A stretch of 64,000 bases of DNA from Pseudomonas multiresinivorans (GTDB taxonomy: Bacteria > Pseudomonadota > Gammaproteobacteria > Pseudomonadales > Pseudomonadaceae): contig NZ_CP048833.1 in NCBI RefSeq assembly GCF_012971725.1, positions 2,108,001 through 2,172,000 of the forward strand, written 5' to 3'. Shown piece after piece: positions 1 to 9,315 of this stretch. The notes under the pieces are model-generated. The model worked only from the letters and a program-made list of their open reading frames with translations, made no database searches and was not told where the DNA came from. The first letter of the stretch is position 1. Each line of letters starts with the position of its first letter. Made by a program: the position numbers and the translations under genes.

Positions 1-11
1 GTAGCCAGTCG

Positions 12-1856
12 TCAGGTTCTTGCGACTTGTGCCGTTTCATTCCTGCTCGACGACCCTTCAGCTACTTCCTCGATCAGCGAAATCACCGTCCACCCCGTGT
101 CGGGCGTCAGCGGACGCTCGGGGCTGGCAATGTGCAGGCGGCCATTCGGGTCCTTGGCGAACAGCAGAAGCGCACGGCCTTCGTGCAGCGCCTGGTAATC
201 CTCCCAGCCAAAGTTCTCGCTCAGTAGCGTCGAGCGGATTTCCGCGCCGCGAGCGATAAGGCCTGCCATCTGTGGATAAGTGATCGTCGATTGCCCCAGC
301 GGCCGGCCGCGATGGCGGTCGCTGACCCGATGCTTCTCGCTGCGCCTGCTGTCCTGGCTGCTGGGCAGGATGAAGCGCTGGCGCGGGTTGAACTCGTGAC
401 GGAAGCTCATGCACATCAGCGCATTGAGCTCAGCGTTGGGCGATAGGGCCAGCAGGTGTCCCAGGCCGATCAGGTCCAGGTGCGCCTCGGCGTGCTGCGA
501 GGCCGGGTTGCCGAAGTAGGTGGGCAGGTTGTCCATGCGCGCGGCGCGGGTGTTCTCCCAGCTCGAGTCGGTCAGCAGTACCTCCACGCCGGCGTTCTGT
601 AGGCCGGTGCCGATGGCGCGGGCCACCGGATTGGCACCGATGATGAGGAAGCCGGTGGGCACCGGCTCGGCAACCTTCAGCAGGCGGGCCAGCGGGCGGG
701 CGGTGGCGCTTTGCAGGATCACGGTGCCGATGATCACCAGAAAGGTCAGCGGCACCAGCACGCCAGCCTGGGCGTGGCCAGCCTCCTGCAGGCGAATGGC
801 GAAGATTGCCGAGACCGCCGCGGCGACGATTCCCCTTGGTGCGATCCAGCTCAGCAGCGCCCGTTCCCGCCAGTTCAGCGTTGACCCGGCCGTGGCGATC
901 AGCACGTTCAGCGGGCGTGCGACGAACTGGATCAGCACCAGCACCAACAGCGCGATCGGCCCCAGGCCGAGCAGGGCCGGCAAGTCCAGGCGCGCGGCAA
1001 GCAGCACGAACAGGCCGGAAATCAGCAGGACGCTGAGGTTCTCCTTGAAGTGCAGGATGTGCCGCACGTCGACGCCCTGCATGTTGGCCATGCGCAGACC
1101 CATCACGGTGACGGCGAGCAATCCTGACTCGGACATCACGGTGTTGGACAGCACGAACACGCCAAGGACGACCGACAGCGATGCCAGGTTGTGCAGGTAG
1201 TCCGGCAGCCAGTGGCGACGCAACGCGACGCCCAGCGCCTGGCCGCCGAGCAGGCCGAAGAGGATGCCGCAGCCGATCACGCTGATGAAGGTCAGCAGGC
1301 TGTCCGTCCAGCCGGAGCCTGCGTCGCTCGCGGCGATGAAGGTGTAGACCACCACGGCGAGGATGGCGCCGATGGGGTCGATGACGATGCCCTCCCAGCG
1401 CAGGATGTTGGCGATGGTGGCGTTGGGGCGGACCACGCGCAGCATCGGCACGATCACCGTAGGGCCGGTGACAAGCGTCAGGGTGCCGAACAGCAGTGCC
1501 ATCTCCCACGTGAAGTCGAGCAGGTAGTGGGTGGCCAGGGCGATCACACCCCAGGTGACCAGGGCGCCAATGGTCACCATGCGGCGTACCACAGTGCCGA
1601 TTTCCTTCCATTCGTCCAGGTGCAGGGTCAGGCTGCCCTCGAACAGCACCAGGGCTACCGCGAGGGAGACCACGGGGAACAACAGCGGGCCGAACAGCGC
1701 TTCGGGCGACAGCACGTGCAGGATCGGGCCAACCAGGATGCCGCTCAACAGCAGGAAGAGAATCGCCGGCAGGCGCAGGCGCCAGGCCAGCCATTGGCTG
1801 AGGAGGGCGGCGATACCGATACCGGCGAAGGCGTAATAGGTGCTGTGTTCGTCCAT
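12..1856 (-). CDS. CPA1-type cation:proton antiporter with C-terminal TrkA-N domain
   Basis: A 614-residue inner-membrane protein. Roughly residues 1-395 form about 12 hydrophobic helices of the Na+(K+)/H+ exchanger type, including the charged stretch FEGSLTLHLDE and the helix LRWEGIVIDPIGA, whose acidic residues fit the ion-binding region of CPA1 exchangers. From about residue 400 a Rossmann-like segment (FLIIGANPVARAIGTGL) marks a TrkA-N/RCK nucleotide-binding domain, which in this family gates transport. The ATG at 1856 begins an N-terminus that runs straight into the first membrane helix. It is transcribed divergently from xerD. The family is clear; the transported ion (Na+ or K+) is not visible from sequence. 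Confidence 0.88.
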   Translation of the reverse strand: MDEHSTYYAFAGIGIAALLSQWLAWRLRLPAILFLLLSGILVGPILHVLSPEALFGPLLFPVVSLAVALVLFEGSLTLHLDEWKEIGTVVRRMVTIGALVTWGVIALATHYLLDFTWEMALLFGTLTLVTGPTVIVPMLRVVRPNATIANILRWEGIVIDPIGAILAVVVYTFIAASDAGSGWTDSLLTFISVIGCGILFGLLGGQALGVALRRHWLPDYLHNLASLSVVLGVFVLSNTVMSESGLLAVTVMGLRMANMQGVDVRHILHFKENLSVLLISGLFVLLAARLDLPALLGLGPIALLVLVLIQFVARPLNVLIATAGSTLNWRERALLSWIAPRGIVAAAVSAIFAIRLQEAGHAQAGVLVPLTFLVIIGTVILQSATARPLARLLKVAEPVPTGFLIIGANPVARAIGTGLQNAGVEVLLTDSSWENTRAARMDNLPTYFGNPASQHAEAHLDLIGLGHLLALSPNAELNALMCMSFRHEFNPRQRFILPSSQDSRRSEKHRVSDRHRGRPLGQSTITYPQMAGLIARGAEIRSTLLSENFGWEDYQALHEGRALLLFAKDPNGRLHIASPERPLTPDTGWTVISLIEEVAEGSSSRNETAQVART

Positions 1857-1944
1857 GGACCGTCCGAGGTTGTGCAGCAGTGGTGAGGGGGATGGTGTCT
1901 ATGAAAGACTACCGGCGCCGCTTTTTCCTTTGTACTGGCTTGAA

Positions 1945-2841
1945 ATGACTCCGATTGCTCATCCCCTGATCGACCGCTTCCTCGATGCCCTCTGGCTGGA
2001 GAAGGGGCTCTCCGACAACACCCGCAGTGCGTATGGGAGTGATCTCGCCCTGTTCAACGGCTGGCTGGACCAGCGCGGCGTGGTGCTGGAGGCGGCTGGT
2101 CGCGACGTGATTCTCGATCATCTGGCCTGGCGCCTGGGCGAGGGCTACAAGGCGCGCTCCACGGCACGCTTCCTGTCGGGCCTGCGTGGCTTTTATCGCT
2201 ACTACCTGCGCGAGGGCCTGATCGCCGAAGACCCGACTCTGCTGGTGGATCTGCCGCAACTGGGCAAACCGCTGCCCAAGTCGCTGTCGGAGGCGGATGT
2301 GGAGGCGTTGCTGGCAGCGCCGGAGACCGACGACCCGCTCGGGCTGCGCGATCGCACCATGCTCGAAGTGCTGTATGCCTGCGGCCTGCGGGTCAGCGAA
2401 CTGGTCGGCCTGACCCTGGAGCAGGTGAACCTGCGCCAGGGCGTGGTGCGCGTGCTCGGCAAGGGCAGCAAGGAGCGCCTGGTGCCGCTGGGCGAGGAGG
2501 CGATCCGCTGGATCGAGCGCTATGTCCGCGAGGCCCGCGGTGATCTGCTGGCGGGGCGGCCCAGCGACGTGCTGTTCCCCAGCCTGCGCGGCGAGCAGAT
2601 GACGCGCCAGACCTTCTGGCACCGCATCAAGCTGCACGCGAGGGTGGCCTGCATTGGCAAGAGCCTGTCGCCACATACCTTGCGCCACGCCTTTGCCACC
2701 CATCTGCTCAATCACGGCGCTGACCTGCGCGTGGTACAGATGCTGCTGGGGCATAGCGATCTGTCGACCACGCAGATCTATACCCACATCGCACGCGCTC
2801 GCCTGCAGGACCTGCACGCCCAGCATCATCCACGCGGGTGA
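1945..2841 (+). CDS. xerD: Tyrosine recombinase XerD
   Basis: Site-specific recombinase that, with XerC, resolves chromosome dimers at dif next to the FtsK septal translocase. The 298-residue length is the family norm. The N-terminal SAM-like core-binding domain spans about 1-105 and the catalytic domain about 115-295. All six catalytic positions are present: R149 (GLR), K173 (GKGSK), H244 and R247 (HTLRH), H270 (LLGHS) and the nucleophile Y279 (QIYTH). The frame is open further upstream to 1840, but the ATG at 1945 gives the standard N-terminus (MTPIAHPLIDRF); the ribosome-binding site is weak. The gene lies next to dsbC, as in other pseudomonads, and there is no sign that it belongs to a mobile element. 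Confidence 0.96.
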   Translation: MTPIAHPLIDRFLDALWLEKGLSDNTRSAYGSDLALFNGWLDQRGVVLEAAGRDVILDHLAWRLGEGYKARSTARFLSGLRGFYRYYLREGLIAEDPTLLVDLPQLGKPLPKSLSEADVEALLAAPETDDPLGLRDRTMLEVLYACGLRVSELVGLTLEQVNLRQGVVRVLGKGSKERLVPLGEEAIRWIERYVREARGDLLAGRPSDVLFPSLRGEQMTRQTFWHRIKLHARVACIGKSLSPHTLRHAFATHLLNHGADLRVVQMLLGHSDLSTTQIYTHIARARLQDLHAQHHPRG

Positions 2842-2907
2842 GCTTCTCTAGCGCTGCTAGACATCCTTCGAACTGTGCGGCCTCACGCCAATGTTCAGCG
2901 TGATCTT

Positions 2908-2983
2908 GTAGGAGCGAGCTTGCTCGCGAACAGCTGGAAGCGGTGCGGGCCAGTAAGGTTCGCGAGCAAGCTCGCTCCTACAG
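2908..2983. repeat. REP doublet, family A (REPIN-like)
   Basis: Two inverted arms, GTAGGAGCGAGCTTGCTCGC and its reverse complement, flank about 30 bp of unrelated sequence. Each arm is itself partly palindromic (GCGAGCTTGCTCGC). The element lies in the xerD-dsbC spacer. The same element recurs near 7705, 13875, 42862, 45085 and 60773. Confidence 0.9.
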
Positions 2984-3091
2984 AAAAACCGTGGAAGCCG
3001 ATGAGACCGCCGAAGCTTCCCGCTACAGCCTTTGGCTCGGTCTTGCCGGCCCGGTGTGATAGTCTTCGCCGACTGACATCAGGAGTTTTCC

Positions 3092-3820
3092 ATGCGTTTG
3101 TCTCGACTTCTGGCTGGTATGGCTATCGGCCTCGCCAGCACCCTCGCCCTGGCCGCCGAGCCGGACCAGGCGATCCGTACTACCCTGCAATCCCTGCAGC
3201 CTGACCTGCCCATCGAGAATATCTCCAAGGGTCCCCTGGACGGCATCTACCAGGTGCAGCTCAAGGGCGGTCGCATTCTCTACGCCAGCGCCGACGGCCA
3301 GTTCGTCGTGCAGGGCAATATCTACCAGGTGAAGGACGGCAAGCCGACCAACCTGACCGAGAAGGCCGAGAGCGCCGGTGTGGCCAAGACCATCAACGCC
3401 ATTCCCGCCAAGGACATGGTCGTGTTCCCGGCCAAGGGCGAGACCAAGGCGCACATCACCGTCTTCACCGACACCACCTGCCCGTACTGCCAGAAGATGC
3501 ACGCCGAGGTGCCGGAGCTGCAGAAGCGCGGTATCGAGGTGCGCTACCTGGCCTTCCCGCGCCAGGGTCCGAACTCGCCGGGCGACCAGCAACTGCAGGC
3601 CGTGTGGTGCTCCAAGGACCGCCAGGCGGCGATGACCGACATGTTCCACGAGAAGGAAGTGAAGGCCGCCAAGTGCGATAACCCGGTGGATGCGCAGTTC
3701 GCCCTGGGCCAGATGGTCGGCGTGCAAGGCACCCCGGCAGTGATCCTCGCCGACGGCACCATGCTGCCGGGCTACCAGCCGGCCGGCCAGATCGCCAAGC
3801 TGGCGCTGGAAGCCAAGTAA
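3092..3820 (+). CDS. dsbC: Periplasmic disulfide isomerase DsbC
   Basis: A 242-residue thiol:disulfide interchange protein that reshuffles wrong disulfides in the periplasm and is kept reduced by DsbD. Residues 1-22 form a Sec signal peptide ending LALA. Next comes the DsbC dimerisation domain (about 25-85), then a thioredoxin fold with the active site CPYC at 130-133 and the cis-proline loop (QGTPAV). A second cysteine pair (AVWCSKD and AAKCDN) matches the structural disulfide of E. coli DsbC. An AGGAG ribosome-binding site lies about 7 nt before the ATG. It sits between xerD and hom, the usual Pseudomonas order. Confidence 0.96.
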   Translation: MRLSRLLAGMAIGLASTLALAAEPDQAIRTTLQSLQPDLPIENISKGPLDGIYQVQLKGGRILYASADGQFVVQGNIYQVKDGKPTNLTEKAESAGVAKTINAIPAKDMVVFPAKGETKAHITVFTDTTCPYCQKMHAEVPELQKRGIEVRYLAFPRQGPNSPGDQQLQAVWCSKDRQAAMTDMFHEKEVKAAKCDNPVDAQFALGQMVGVQGTPAVILADGTMLPGYQPAGQIAKLALEAK

Positions 3821-3994
3821 GCCGCGGCTTGCGCTCTGATTGACTAATGCGGAACCGCTTCGTAATGTTCGGTTCCTTTTGACTAGGGAACAGGCGCCTC
3901 GCCTGTTCTGACTTGGTGCCTGCTGCCGTGCCCGCCTTGTTGCGGGCATCGGCGCGTCAGGCGCCCCGATGCTGTAATCATGGGGAGTTTCAGC

Positions 3995-5299
3995 GTGAAA
4001 CCGGTGAAAGTGGGAATCTGTGGGTTGGGGACCGTCGGTGGCGGTACCTTCAATGTACTCAAACGCAACGCCGAGGAGATTGCCCGCCGTGCCGGGCGTG
4101 GTATCGAGGTTGCGCAGATTGCCGCCCGTCGCCCCAATCCGAAGTGTGAAACCGGCAGTACCCCCATTACTGCCGATATCTTCGACGTGGCGAACAACCC
4201 GGAAATCGACGTCGTCATCGAGCTGATCGGTGGCTACACCCTGGCCCACGAGCTGGTGCTCAAGGCCATCGAGAACGGCAAGCACGTGGTCACCGCGAAC
4301 AAGGCGCTGATCGCCGTGCACGGCAACGAGATTTTCGCCAAGGCCCGCGAGAAGGGCGTCATCGTCGCCTTCGAAGCCGCCGTGGCCGGTGGCATCCCGG
4401 TGATCAAGGCGATCCGCGAGGGCCTGGCCGCCAACCGCATCAACTGGCTGGCCGGCATCATCAACGGCACCGGCAACTTCATCCTCACCGAAATGCGCGA
4501 GAAGGGTCGCACCTTCGCCGACGTGCTGCAGGAGGCCCAGGCGCTGGGTTATGCCGAAGCCGATCCGACCTTCGACGTGGAAGGCATCGACGCCGCGCAC
4601 AAGCTGACCATCCTGGCGTCCATCGCTTTCGGTATTCCGCTGCAGTTCGACAAGGCCTACACCGAAGGCATCACCCAGCTGACCACCGCCGACGTGAACT
4701 ACGCCGAAGCGCTGGGCTATCGCATCAAGCACCTGGGCGTCGCCCGCCGTACCGACAAGGGTATCGAGCTGCGCGTTCACCCGACCCTGATCCCGGCCGA
4801 CCGCCTGATCGCCAATGTGAATGGCGTGATGAACGCGGTCATGGTCAACGGCGATGCCGCCGGTTCGACGCTGTTCTACGGCGCCGGCGCCGGCATGGAG
4901 CCCACCGCTTCGTCGGTGGTCGCTGACCTGGTCGACGTGGTTCGCGCCATGACCGCCGACCCGGAGAACCGCGTGCCGCACCTGGCCTTCCAGCCGGACT
5001 CGCTCTCCGACCACCCGATCCTGCCGATCGACGCCTGCGAAAGCGCCTACTACCTGCGCATCCAGGCCAAGGACCATCCGGGCGTACTGGCCCAGGTGGC
5101 GACCATCCTCTCCGAGCGCGGCATCAACATCGAATCGATCATGCAGATGGAAGTCGAAGAGCATGACGGTCTGGTGCCGATGATCCTGGTTACCCACCGC
5201 GTGCTCGAGTCCCGCATCATCGAAGCCATCGCCGCGCTGGAAGCGCTGGATGACGTCGTCGGCAATGTCGTACGCATCCGCGTCGAACAACTGAACTGA
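3995..5299 (+). CDS. hom: Homoserine dehydrogenase
   Basis: Reduces aspartate semialdehyde to homoserine, the branch point to threonine and methionine; cytoplasmic. A 434-residue protein with an N-terminal NAD(P)-binding fold (CGLGTVGGGTF), the central catalytic domain (GIINGTGNFILTEM and EADPTFDVEGIDAAHK) and a C-terminal ACT domain from about residue 350, the usual site of threonine feedback control. An in-frame ATG exists at 3980, but it lies within the Shine-Dalgarno region. The GTG at 3995 has GGGAG 8 nt upstream and gives the family-typical N-terminus (KPVKVGICGLG). thrC follows after 51 bp, forming a threonine operon without thrB. Confidence 0.96.
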   Translation: MKPVKVGICGLGTVGGGTFNVLKRNAEEIARRAGRGIEVAQIAARRPNPKCETGSTPITADIFDVANNPEIDVVIELIGGYTLAHELVLKAIENGKHVVTANKALIAVHGNEIFAKAREKGVIVAFEAAVAGGIPVIKAIREGLAANRINWLAGIINGTGNFILTEMREKGRTFADVLQEAQALGYAEADPTFDVEGIDAAHKLTILASIAFGIPLQFDKAYTEGITQLTTADVNYAEALGYRIKHLGVARRTDKGIELRVHPTLIPADRLIANVNGVMNAVMVNGDAAGSTLFYGAGAGMEPTASSVVADLVDVVRAMTADPENRVPHLAFQPDSLSDHPILPIDACESAYYLRIQAKDHPGVLAQVATILSERGINIESIMQMEVEEHDGLVPMILVTHRVLESRIIEAIAALEALDDVVGNVVRIRVEQLN

Positions 5300-5306
5300 A
5301 TCGACT

Positions 5307-5330
5307 GCGGCGGCGCCTGCGCGCCGCCGC
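5307..5330 (+). other. Perfect GC hairpin between hom and thrC
   Basis: The 10-bp arms GCGGCGGCGC and GCGCCGCCGC are separated by the loop CTGC and have no following U-run. It is therefore not an intrinsic terminator. It could protect the hom mRNA 3' end or tune thrC expression; this is inference. Confidence 0.6.
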
Positions 5331-5350
5331 CAACCCGAAGGTTTCACACC

Positions 5351-6760
5351 ATGCGTTACATCAGTACCCGCGGCCAGGCGCCCGCGCTGAACTTCGAAGA
5401 CGTGCTGCTGGCTGGCCTGGCCAGCGACGGCGGCCTCTACGTGCCGGAAAACCTGCCGCGCTTCACCGTCGAGGAAATCGCCTCCTGGGCCGGCCTGCCG
5501 TACCACGAGCTGGCCTTCCGCGTGATGCGCCCGTTCGTTGCCGGCAGTATCAGCGATGCCGACTTCAAGAAGATTCTCGAAGAGACCTACGGTGTCTTCG
5601 CCCACAACGCCGTGGCGCCGCTGCGCCAGCTCAACGGCAATGAGTGGGTGCTGGAGCTGTTCCACGGCCCCACCCTGGCCTTCAAGGACTTCGCCCTGCA
5701 GCTGCTCGGCCGCCTGCTCGACCACGTGCTGACCAAGCGTGGCGAGCGCGTGGTGATCATGGGCGCCACCTCCGGCGACACCGGCTCGGCCGCCATCGAA
5801 GGCTGCAAGGCCTGCGAGAACGTCGACATCTTCATCATGCACCCGCACAACCGTGTGTCCGAGGTGCAGCGCCGGCAGATGACCACCATCCTCGGCGAGA
5901 ACATCCACAACATCGCCATCGAAGGCAACTTCGACGACTGCCAGGAGATGGTCAAGGCCAGCTTCGCCGACCAGGGTTTCCTCAAAGGCACTCGCCTGGT
6001 GGCAGTGAACTCGATCAACTGGGCGCGGATCATGGCCCAGATCGTCTACTACTTCCACGCTGCCCTGCAGCTTGGCGCACCGGCCCGTTCCGTGGCCTTC
6101 TCGGTGCCCACCGGCAACTTCGGCGACATCTTCGCCGGCTACCTGGCGCGCAACATGGGCCTGCCGATCAGCCAGCTGATCGTCGCGACCAACCGCAACG
6201 ACATCCTGCACCGCTTCATGTCCGGCAACCGCTACGACAAGGACACCCTGCACGCGTCGCTGTCGCCGTCCATGGACATCATGGTCTCGTCCAACTTCGA
6301 GCGCCTGCTGTTCGACCTGCACGGCCGCAACGGCAAGGCAGTCGCCGAGCTGATGGACAACTTCAAGGCCACCGGCAAGCTGGCTGTCGAGGATGACCGC
6401 TGGACCGAAGCCCGCCGTCTGTTCGATTCGCTGGCGGTGAGCGACGAGGAAACCTGCGAGACCATCTCCCAGGTGTTCGCCGAGTCGGGCGAGCTGCTGG
6501 ACCCGCACACCGCCATCGGCGTGCGCGCCGCTCGCGAGTGCCGCCGCAGCCTGGCCGTGCCGATGGTTACCCTGGGCACCGCGCATCCGGTCAAGTTCCC
6601 GGAAGCGGTGGAGAAGGCCGGCATCGAGGCGGTTCCGGCACTGCCGACGCACCTGGCCGACCTGTTCCAGCGGGAAGAGTGTTGCACGGTTCTGCCGAAC
6701 GAACTGGCCAAGGTTCAGGCCTTTGTCAGCGCCCACGGCAACCGCGGCAAGCCGCTCTAA
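5351..6760 (+). CDS. thrC: Threonine synthase
   Basis: PLP enzyme converting O-phosphohomoserine to threonine. The 469 residues match the long (class I, E. coli/fungal-like) form. The PLP lysine is K112 in TLAFKDFALQ. The phosphate-cradle and glycine motif GATSGDTGSAA lies at about 138-148, and FSVPTGNFGDIFAGY is the second PLP-binding stretch. It begins MRYISTRG, as usual for the family, and is preceded by AAGG about 9 nt upstream. It is the last gene of the hom-thrC unit and is followed by a strong terminator at 6781. Confidence 0.97.
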   Translation: MRYISTRGQAPALNFEDVLLAGLASDGGLYVPENLPRFTVEEIASWAGLPYHELAFRVMRPFVAGSISDADFKKILEETYGVFAHNAVAPLRQLNGNEWVLELFHGPTLAFKDFALQLLGRLLDHVLTKRGERVVIMGATSGDTGSAAIEGCKACENVDIFIMHPHNRVSEVQRRQMTTILGENIHNIAIEGNFDDCQEMVKASFADQGFLKGTRLVAVNSINWARIMAQIVYYFHAALQLGAPARSVAFSVPTGNFGDIFAGYLARNMGLPISQLIVATNRNDILHRFMSGNRYDKDTLHASLSPSMDIMVSSNFERLLFDLHGRNGKAVAELMDNFKATGKLAVEDDRWTEARRLFDSLAVSDEETCETISQVFAESGELLDPHTAIGVRAARECRRSLAVPMVTLGTAHPVKFPEAVEKAGIEAVPALPTHLADLFQREECCTVLPNELAKVQAFVSAHGNRGKPL

Positions 6761-6780
6761 AACGCGGCTCGCTGCCTGGA

Positions 6781-6806
6781 AAAGCCCGCCAATCGGCGGG
6801 CTTTTT
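6781..6806 (+). terminator. Intrinsic terminator of hom-thrC
   Basis: The stem AAGCCCGCC-AATC-GGCGGGCTT is followed by TTTTC. It lies 20 bp after the thrC stop. Confidence 0.9.
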
Positions 6807-6931
6807 CATGCCCGCATGAACGGGCCGTGAAACATGCCGTCATGACCAACGGTACTGAAACTCACGAACTTTATCGCCGAACGTGCGGTCTTCTTCCTGT
6901 GTTTTTTCATTTCGCAACAAGGAGATACGAC

Positions 6932-7213
6932 ATGGACCGGCTAAGCGCCCTGCTGACCGAGACCTTCGCTCCCTACGCTCCCTCCCTGGGCCCGGCACGC
7001 CCCGACGGCGGCCGTATTCTGACCCTGACCAACGACGATGGAGATGTAGTTCTGCGGCGCGTCATCGAGGGCCAGCACCTGGCCGACCATGATCAAAGCA
7101 CGGAGGCGGTGCAGACCATTCGCCGCGATCTGCTGATCTCCGAAGGCCGGATGGAGGACGATGTGGTCTCCCAATTGCGCCAGCGCGCACAGGTGCTGAG
7201 CTACGGCACCTGA
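6932..7213 (+). CDS. Small DUF3509-type protein
   Basis: A 93-residue soluble protein of unknown function. The core (RILTLTNDDGDVVLRRVIEGQ followed by an IRRDL helix) resembles the DUF3509 family, which is largely restricted to Pseudomonas. The frame is open from 6827, but the ATG at 6932 has an AAGGAGA ribosome-binding site about 8 nt upstream. A terminator follows, so it appears monocistronic. Existence of the gene is well supported; the family assignment is less certain. Confidence 0.72.
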   Translation: MDRLSALLTETFAPYAPSLGPARPDGGRILTLTNDDGDVVLRRVIEGQHLADHDQSTEAVQTIRRDLLISEGRMEDDVVSQLRQRAQVLSYGT

Positions 7214-7223
7214 ACGCCAGTCA

Positions 7224-7255
7224 ACGAAAACGCCGCCCATTGGGCGGCGTTTTCG
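7224..7255. terminator. Bidirectional terminator
   Basis: CGAAAACGCCGCCCATTGGGCGGCGTTTTCG is a near-perfect inverted repeat with a U-tract on both strands. It separates the convergent genes ending at 7213 and 7266. Confidence 0.88.
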
Positions 7256-7265
7256 TTTCTGCACC

Positions 7266-7598
7266 TCAGAGTTTGCCCAGGTATTTGAGCCGGGAACGGA
7301 TGCCGCCGCTGGAGCGCCCGTGCTCGCGGGCGATGGCTGCCACCGTCTCGCCAGCCTCGAAGCGCTCCAGCAAGGCTTTCTCTTCTGCCTCCTGCCAGGG
7401 TTTGCCGGCCTGCTGGGGCAATACGCGTGGCTTGGCCGGTGGAGCTTCCAGTGCCTGGATAGCGTGGAAAAGCGCGCGGATCACTTCCGGGGCCTGGCAG
7501 GGATCGTCGACTGCCAAGGGAGCATCGTGGCGCGGGTCTATGCCGTGGGCCAGCTTGCGCAGCAGCACGAGGGATTCGGTGTAGTGGTCGGCGTTCAT
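7266..7598 (-). CDS. Small helix-turn-helix / Myb-like DNA-binding protein
   Basis: A 110-residue protein. The N-terminal half (MNADHYTESLVLLRKLAHGID) carries a short helical repeat. The C-terminal half (about residues 66-110) reads as an HTH of the Myb/SANT or resolvase type: KPWQEAEEKALLERF, then the recognition-like segment VAAIAREHGRSSGGIRSRL. It is isolated between a terminator and a REP doublet. The target and role are unknown; Pseudomonas genomes carry similar small proteins annotated as hypothetical. Confidence 0.7.
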   Translation of the reverse strand: MNADHYTESLVLLRKLAHGIDPRHDAPLAVDDPCQAPEVIRALFHAIQALEAPPAKPRVLPQQAGKPWQEAEEKALLERFEAGETVAAIAREHGRSSGGIRSRLKYLGKL

Positions 7599-7704
7599 GG
7601 CGGCTCTCCCGGTGATTGTCCACCGATGCTTGGCTAGCGCGTGCGTGCTGTCTGTCGGCTGAGTCGGGAGAGGTGGTCGAAATGGCGGAGGAGGGCGGGC
7701 TGAC

Positions 7705-7786
7705 TGTAGGAGCGAGCTTGCTCGCGAATGGATTTCCCGTCAGCGTCGTCGTTGGAGGTGGTTCGCGAGCAAGCTCGCTCCTACAG
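7705..7786. repeat. REP doublet, family A
   Basis: The inverted arms CTGTAGGAGCGAGCTTGCTCGCG and CGCGAGCAAGCTCGCTCCTACAG flank about 36 bp. It lies between the HTH protein and the braG terminator. Confidence 0.9.
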
Positions 7787-7802
7787 GACCCTTTCAGGCC
7801 GT

Positions 7803-7831
7803 CATAAAAAACGGCCCCGAAGGGCCGTTTC
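7803..7831 (-). terminator. Terminator of the bra operon
   Basis: Read on the minus strand, AAACGGCCCTTCGGGGCCGTTTTTT follows the braG stop. Confidence 0.85.
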
Positions 7832-7846
7832 TTTGCAGCGCGAGGA

Positions 7847-8548
7847 TCAGCCGCCGAGGTACGCGTCGCGCACCTTAGGGTTCACCAGCAGGTTGGCGCC
7901 AGTGTCCTGCATGACGATGCGACCGTTCTCCAGTACGTAGCCGCGGTCAGCGAGCTTGAGCGCCTGGTTGGCGTTCTGCTCGACGAGAAAGACGGTCACG
8001 CCTTCCTGGCGCAGCTGTTCGACGATGTCGAAGATCTGCTGGATGATGATCGGCGCCAGGCCCAGGGACGGCTCGTCGAGCAGCAGCAGCTTGGGCTTGC
8101 TCATCAGCGCACGGCCGATGGCGAGCATCTGCTGTTCGCCGCCGGACATGGTGCCGCCGCGCTGGTTGAAGCGTTCCTTCAGACGCGGGAACAGGGCCAG
8201 GACCTTGTCCATCTGCTCCTGATAGTCACCCTTGCTGGTGAAGAAACCGCCCATGGCGAGGTTCTCCTCCACGGTCAGGCGGGCGAACACGCGGCGGCCT
8301 TCCGGCACGACGGCGATGCTCTTGCGCATGATCACGGAGGATTCCTTGCCGACCAGTTCCTCGCCCATGTAGGTGATGCTGCCGGAGGAGGCGCGCGGCG
8401 AGCCGCACAGGGTCATCAGCAGGGTCGACTTGCCGGCGCCGTTGGCGCCGATCAGGGTGACGATCTCACCCTGCTGGACTTCCATGCTGACGTCGTGCAG
8501 CGCCTGGATCTTGCCGTAGAAGGTGGAAACCTTGTCGAACTTCAGCAT
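7847..8548 (-). CDS. braG: Branched-chain amino-acid ABC transporter ATPase 2 (LivF/BraG)
   Basis: A 233-residue ATPase that powers leucine/isoleucine/valine import. It has Walker A GANGAGKST, the signature MSGGEQQMLAIGRAL, Walker B LLLLDEPSLGLAP and the switch histidine region FLVEQNAN. Length and order match LivF. It lies 3 bp downstream of braF in the polycistron braDEFG and is the last gene before the terminator. Confidence 0.95.
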   Translation of the reverse strand: MLKFDKVSTFYGKIQALHDVSMEVQQGEIVTLIGANGAGKSTLLMTLCGSPRASSGSITYMGEELVGKESSVIMRKSIAVVPEGRRVFARLTVEENLAMGGFFTSKGDYQEQMDKVLALFPRLKERFNQRGGTMSGGEQQMLAIGRALMSKPKLLLLDEPSLGLAPIIIQQIFDIVEQLRQEGVTVFLVEQNANQALKLADRGYVLENGRIVMQDTGANLLVNPKVRDAYLGG

Positions 8549-8551
8549 GAC

Positions 8552-9315
8552 TCAGGACTCCCCCAGATAGGCTTTGATCACATCCGGGTTGCCGCGGATT
8601 TCCTCCGGGGTGCCGTCCGCCAGGGGAGTGCCCTGGTTGATCACGTAGATGTGGTCGGAAATGCTCATCACCAGCTTCATGTCGTGCTCGATGAGCAGGA
8701 CGGTGACGCCGTGCTCGGAGCGCAACATGGCGATCAGCGCCTTGAGGTCCTCGGTTTCCCGCGGGTTCAGGCCGGCCGCCGGCTCGTCCAGCATCAACAG
8801 CTGCGGGCGGGTCATCATGCAGCGGGCGATCTCCAGGCGGCGCTGCTGGCCGTAGGCGAGGGTGCCCGCCGGGCGGTTGGCGATGTCCTTGAGATTGACG
8901 ATTTCCAGCCAGTGCGAGGCGTAGTCCAGGGCCTCGGCTTCCGCGCGACGGAAGGCCGGGGTCTTGAGCAGGCCGGCGAGGAAGTTGGTGTTGATGTGCC
9001 GGTGTTGCGCCACCAGCAGGTTCTCCACCGCGGTCATTTCCTTGAACAGACGTACGTTCTGGAAGGTCCGCACCACGCCCTTGTGGGCGATCTTGTGGCC
9101 CGGCAGGCCCTGGATGGGCTCGCCGCGCAGCAGGATCTCGCCGCCGGTGGGCGCGTAGAAGCCGGTCAGGCAGTTGAACACGGTGGTCTTGCCGGCGCCG
9201 TTGGGGCCGATCATCGAGATCACCTGTTTTTCCTGGACCTTCAGGGCCACGTTGTTGACGGCCAGCAGCCCGCCGAAGCGCATGGTGAGGCCGGATACTT
9301 CAAGAATCGGTCGGC

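Noticed and set aside
1945..2841. Tyrosine recombinase as a sign of an integrated element
   Set aside because: It matches housekeeping XerD in length and catalytic residues and lies in its conserved place beside dsbC; no att repeats or phage genes are near.
3023..6736. Very long open frame on the minus strand, antisense to dsbC, hom and thrC
   Set aside because: Caused by GC-rich codon bias of the real plus-strand genes; the translation is low-complexity (H, V, Q, G-rich) without domains and has no ribosome-binding site.
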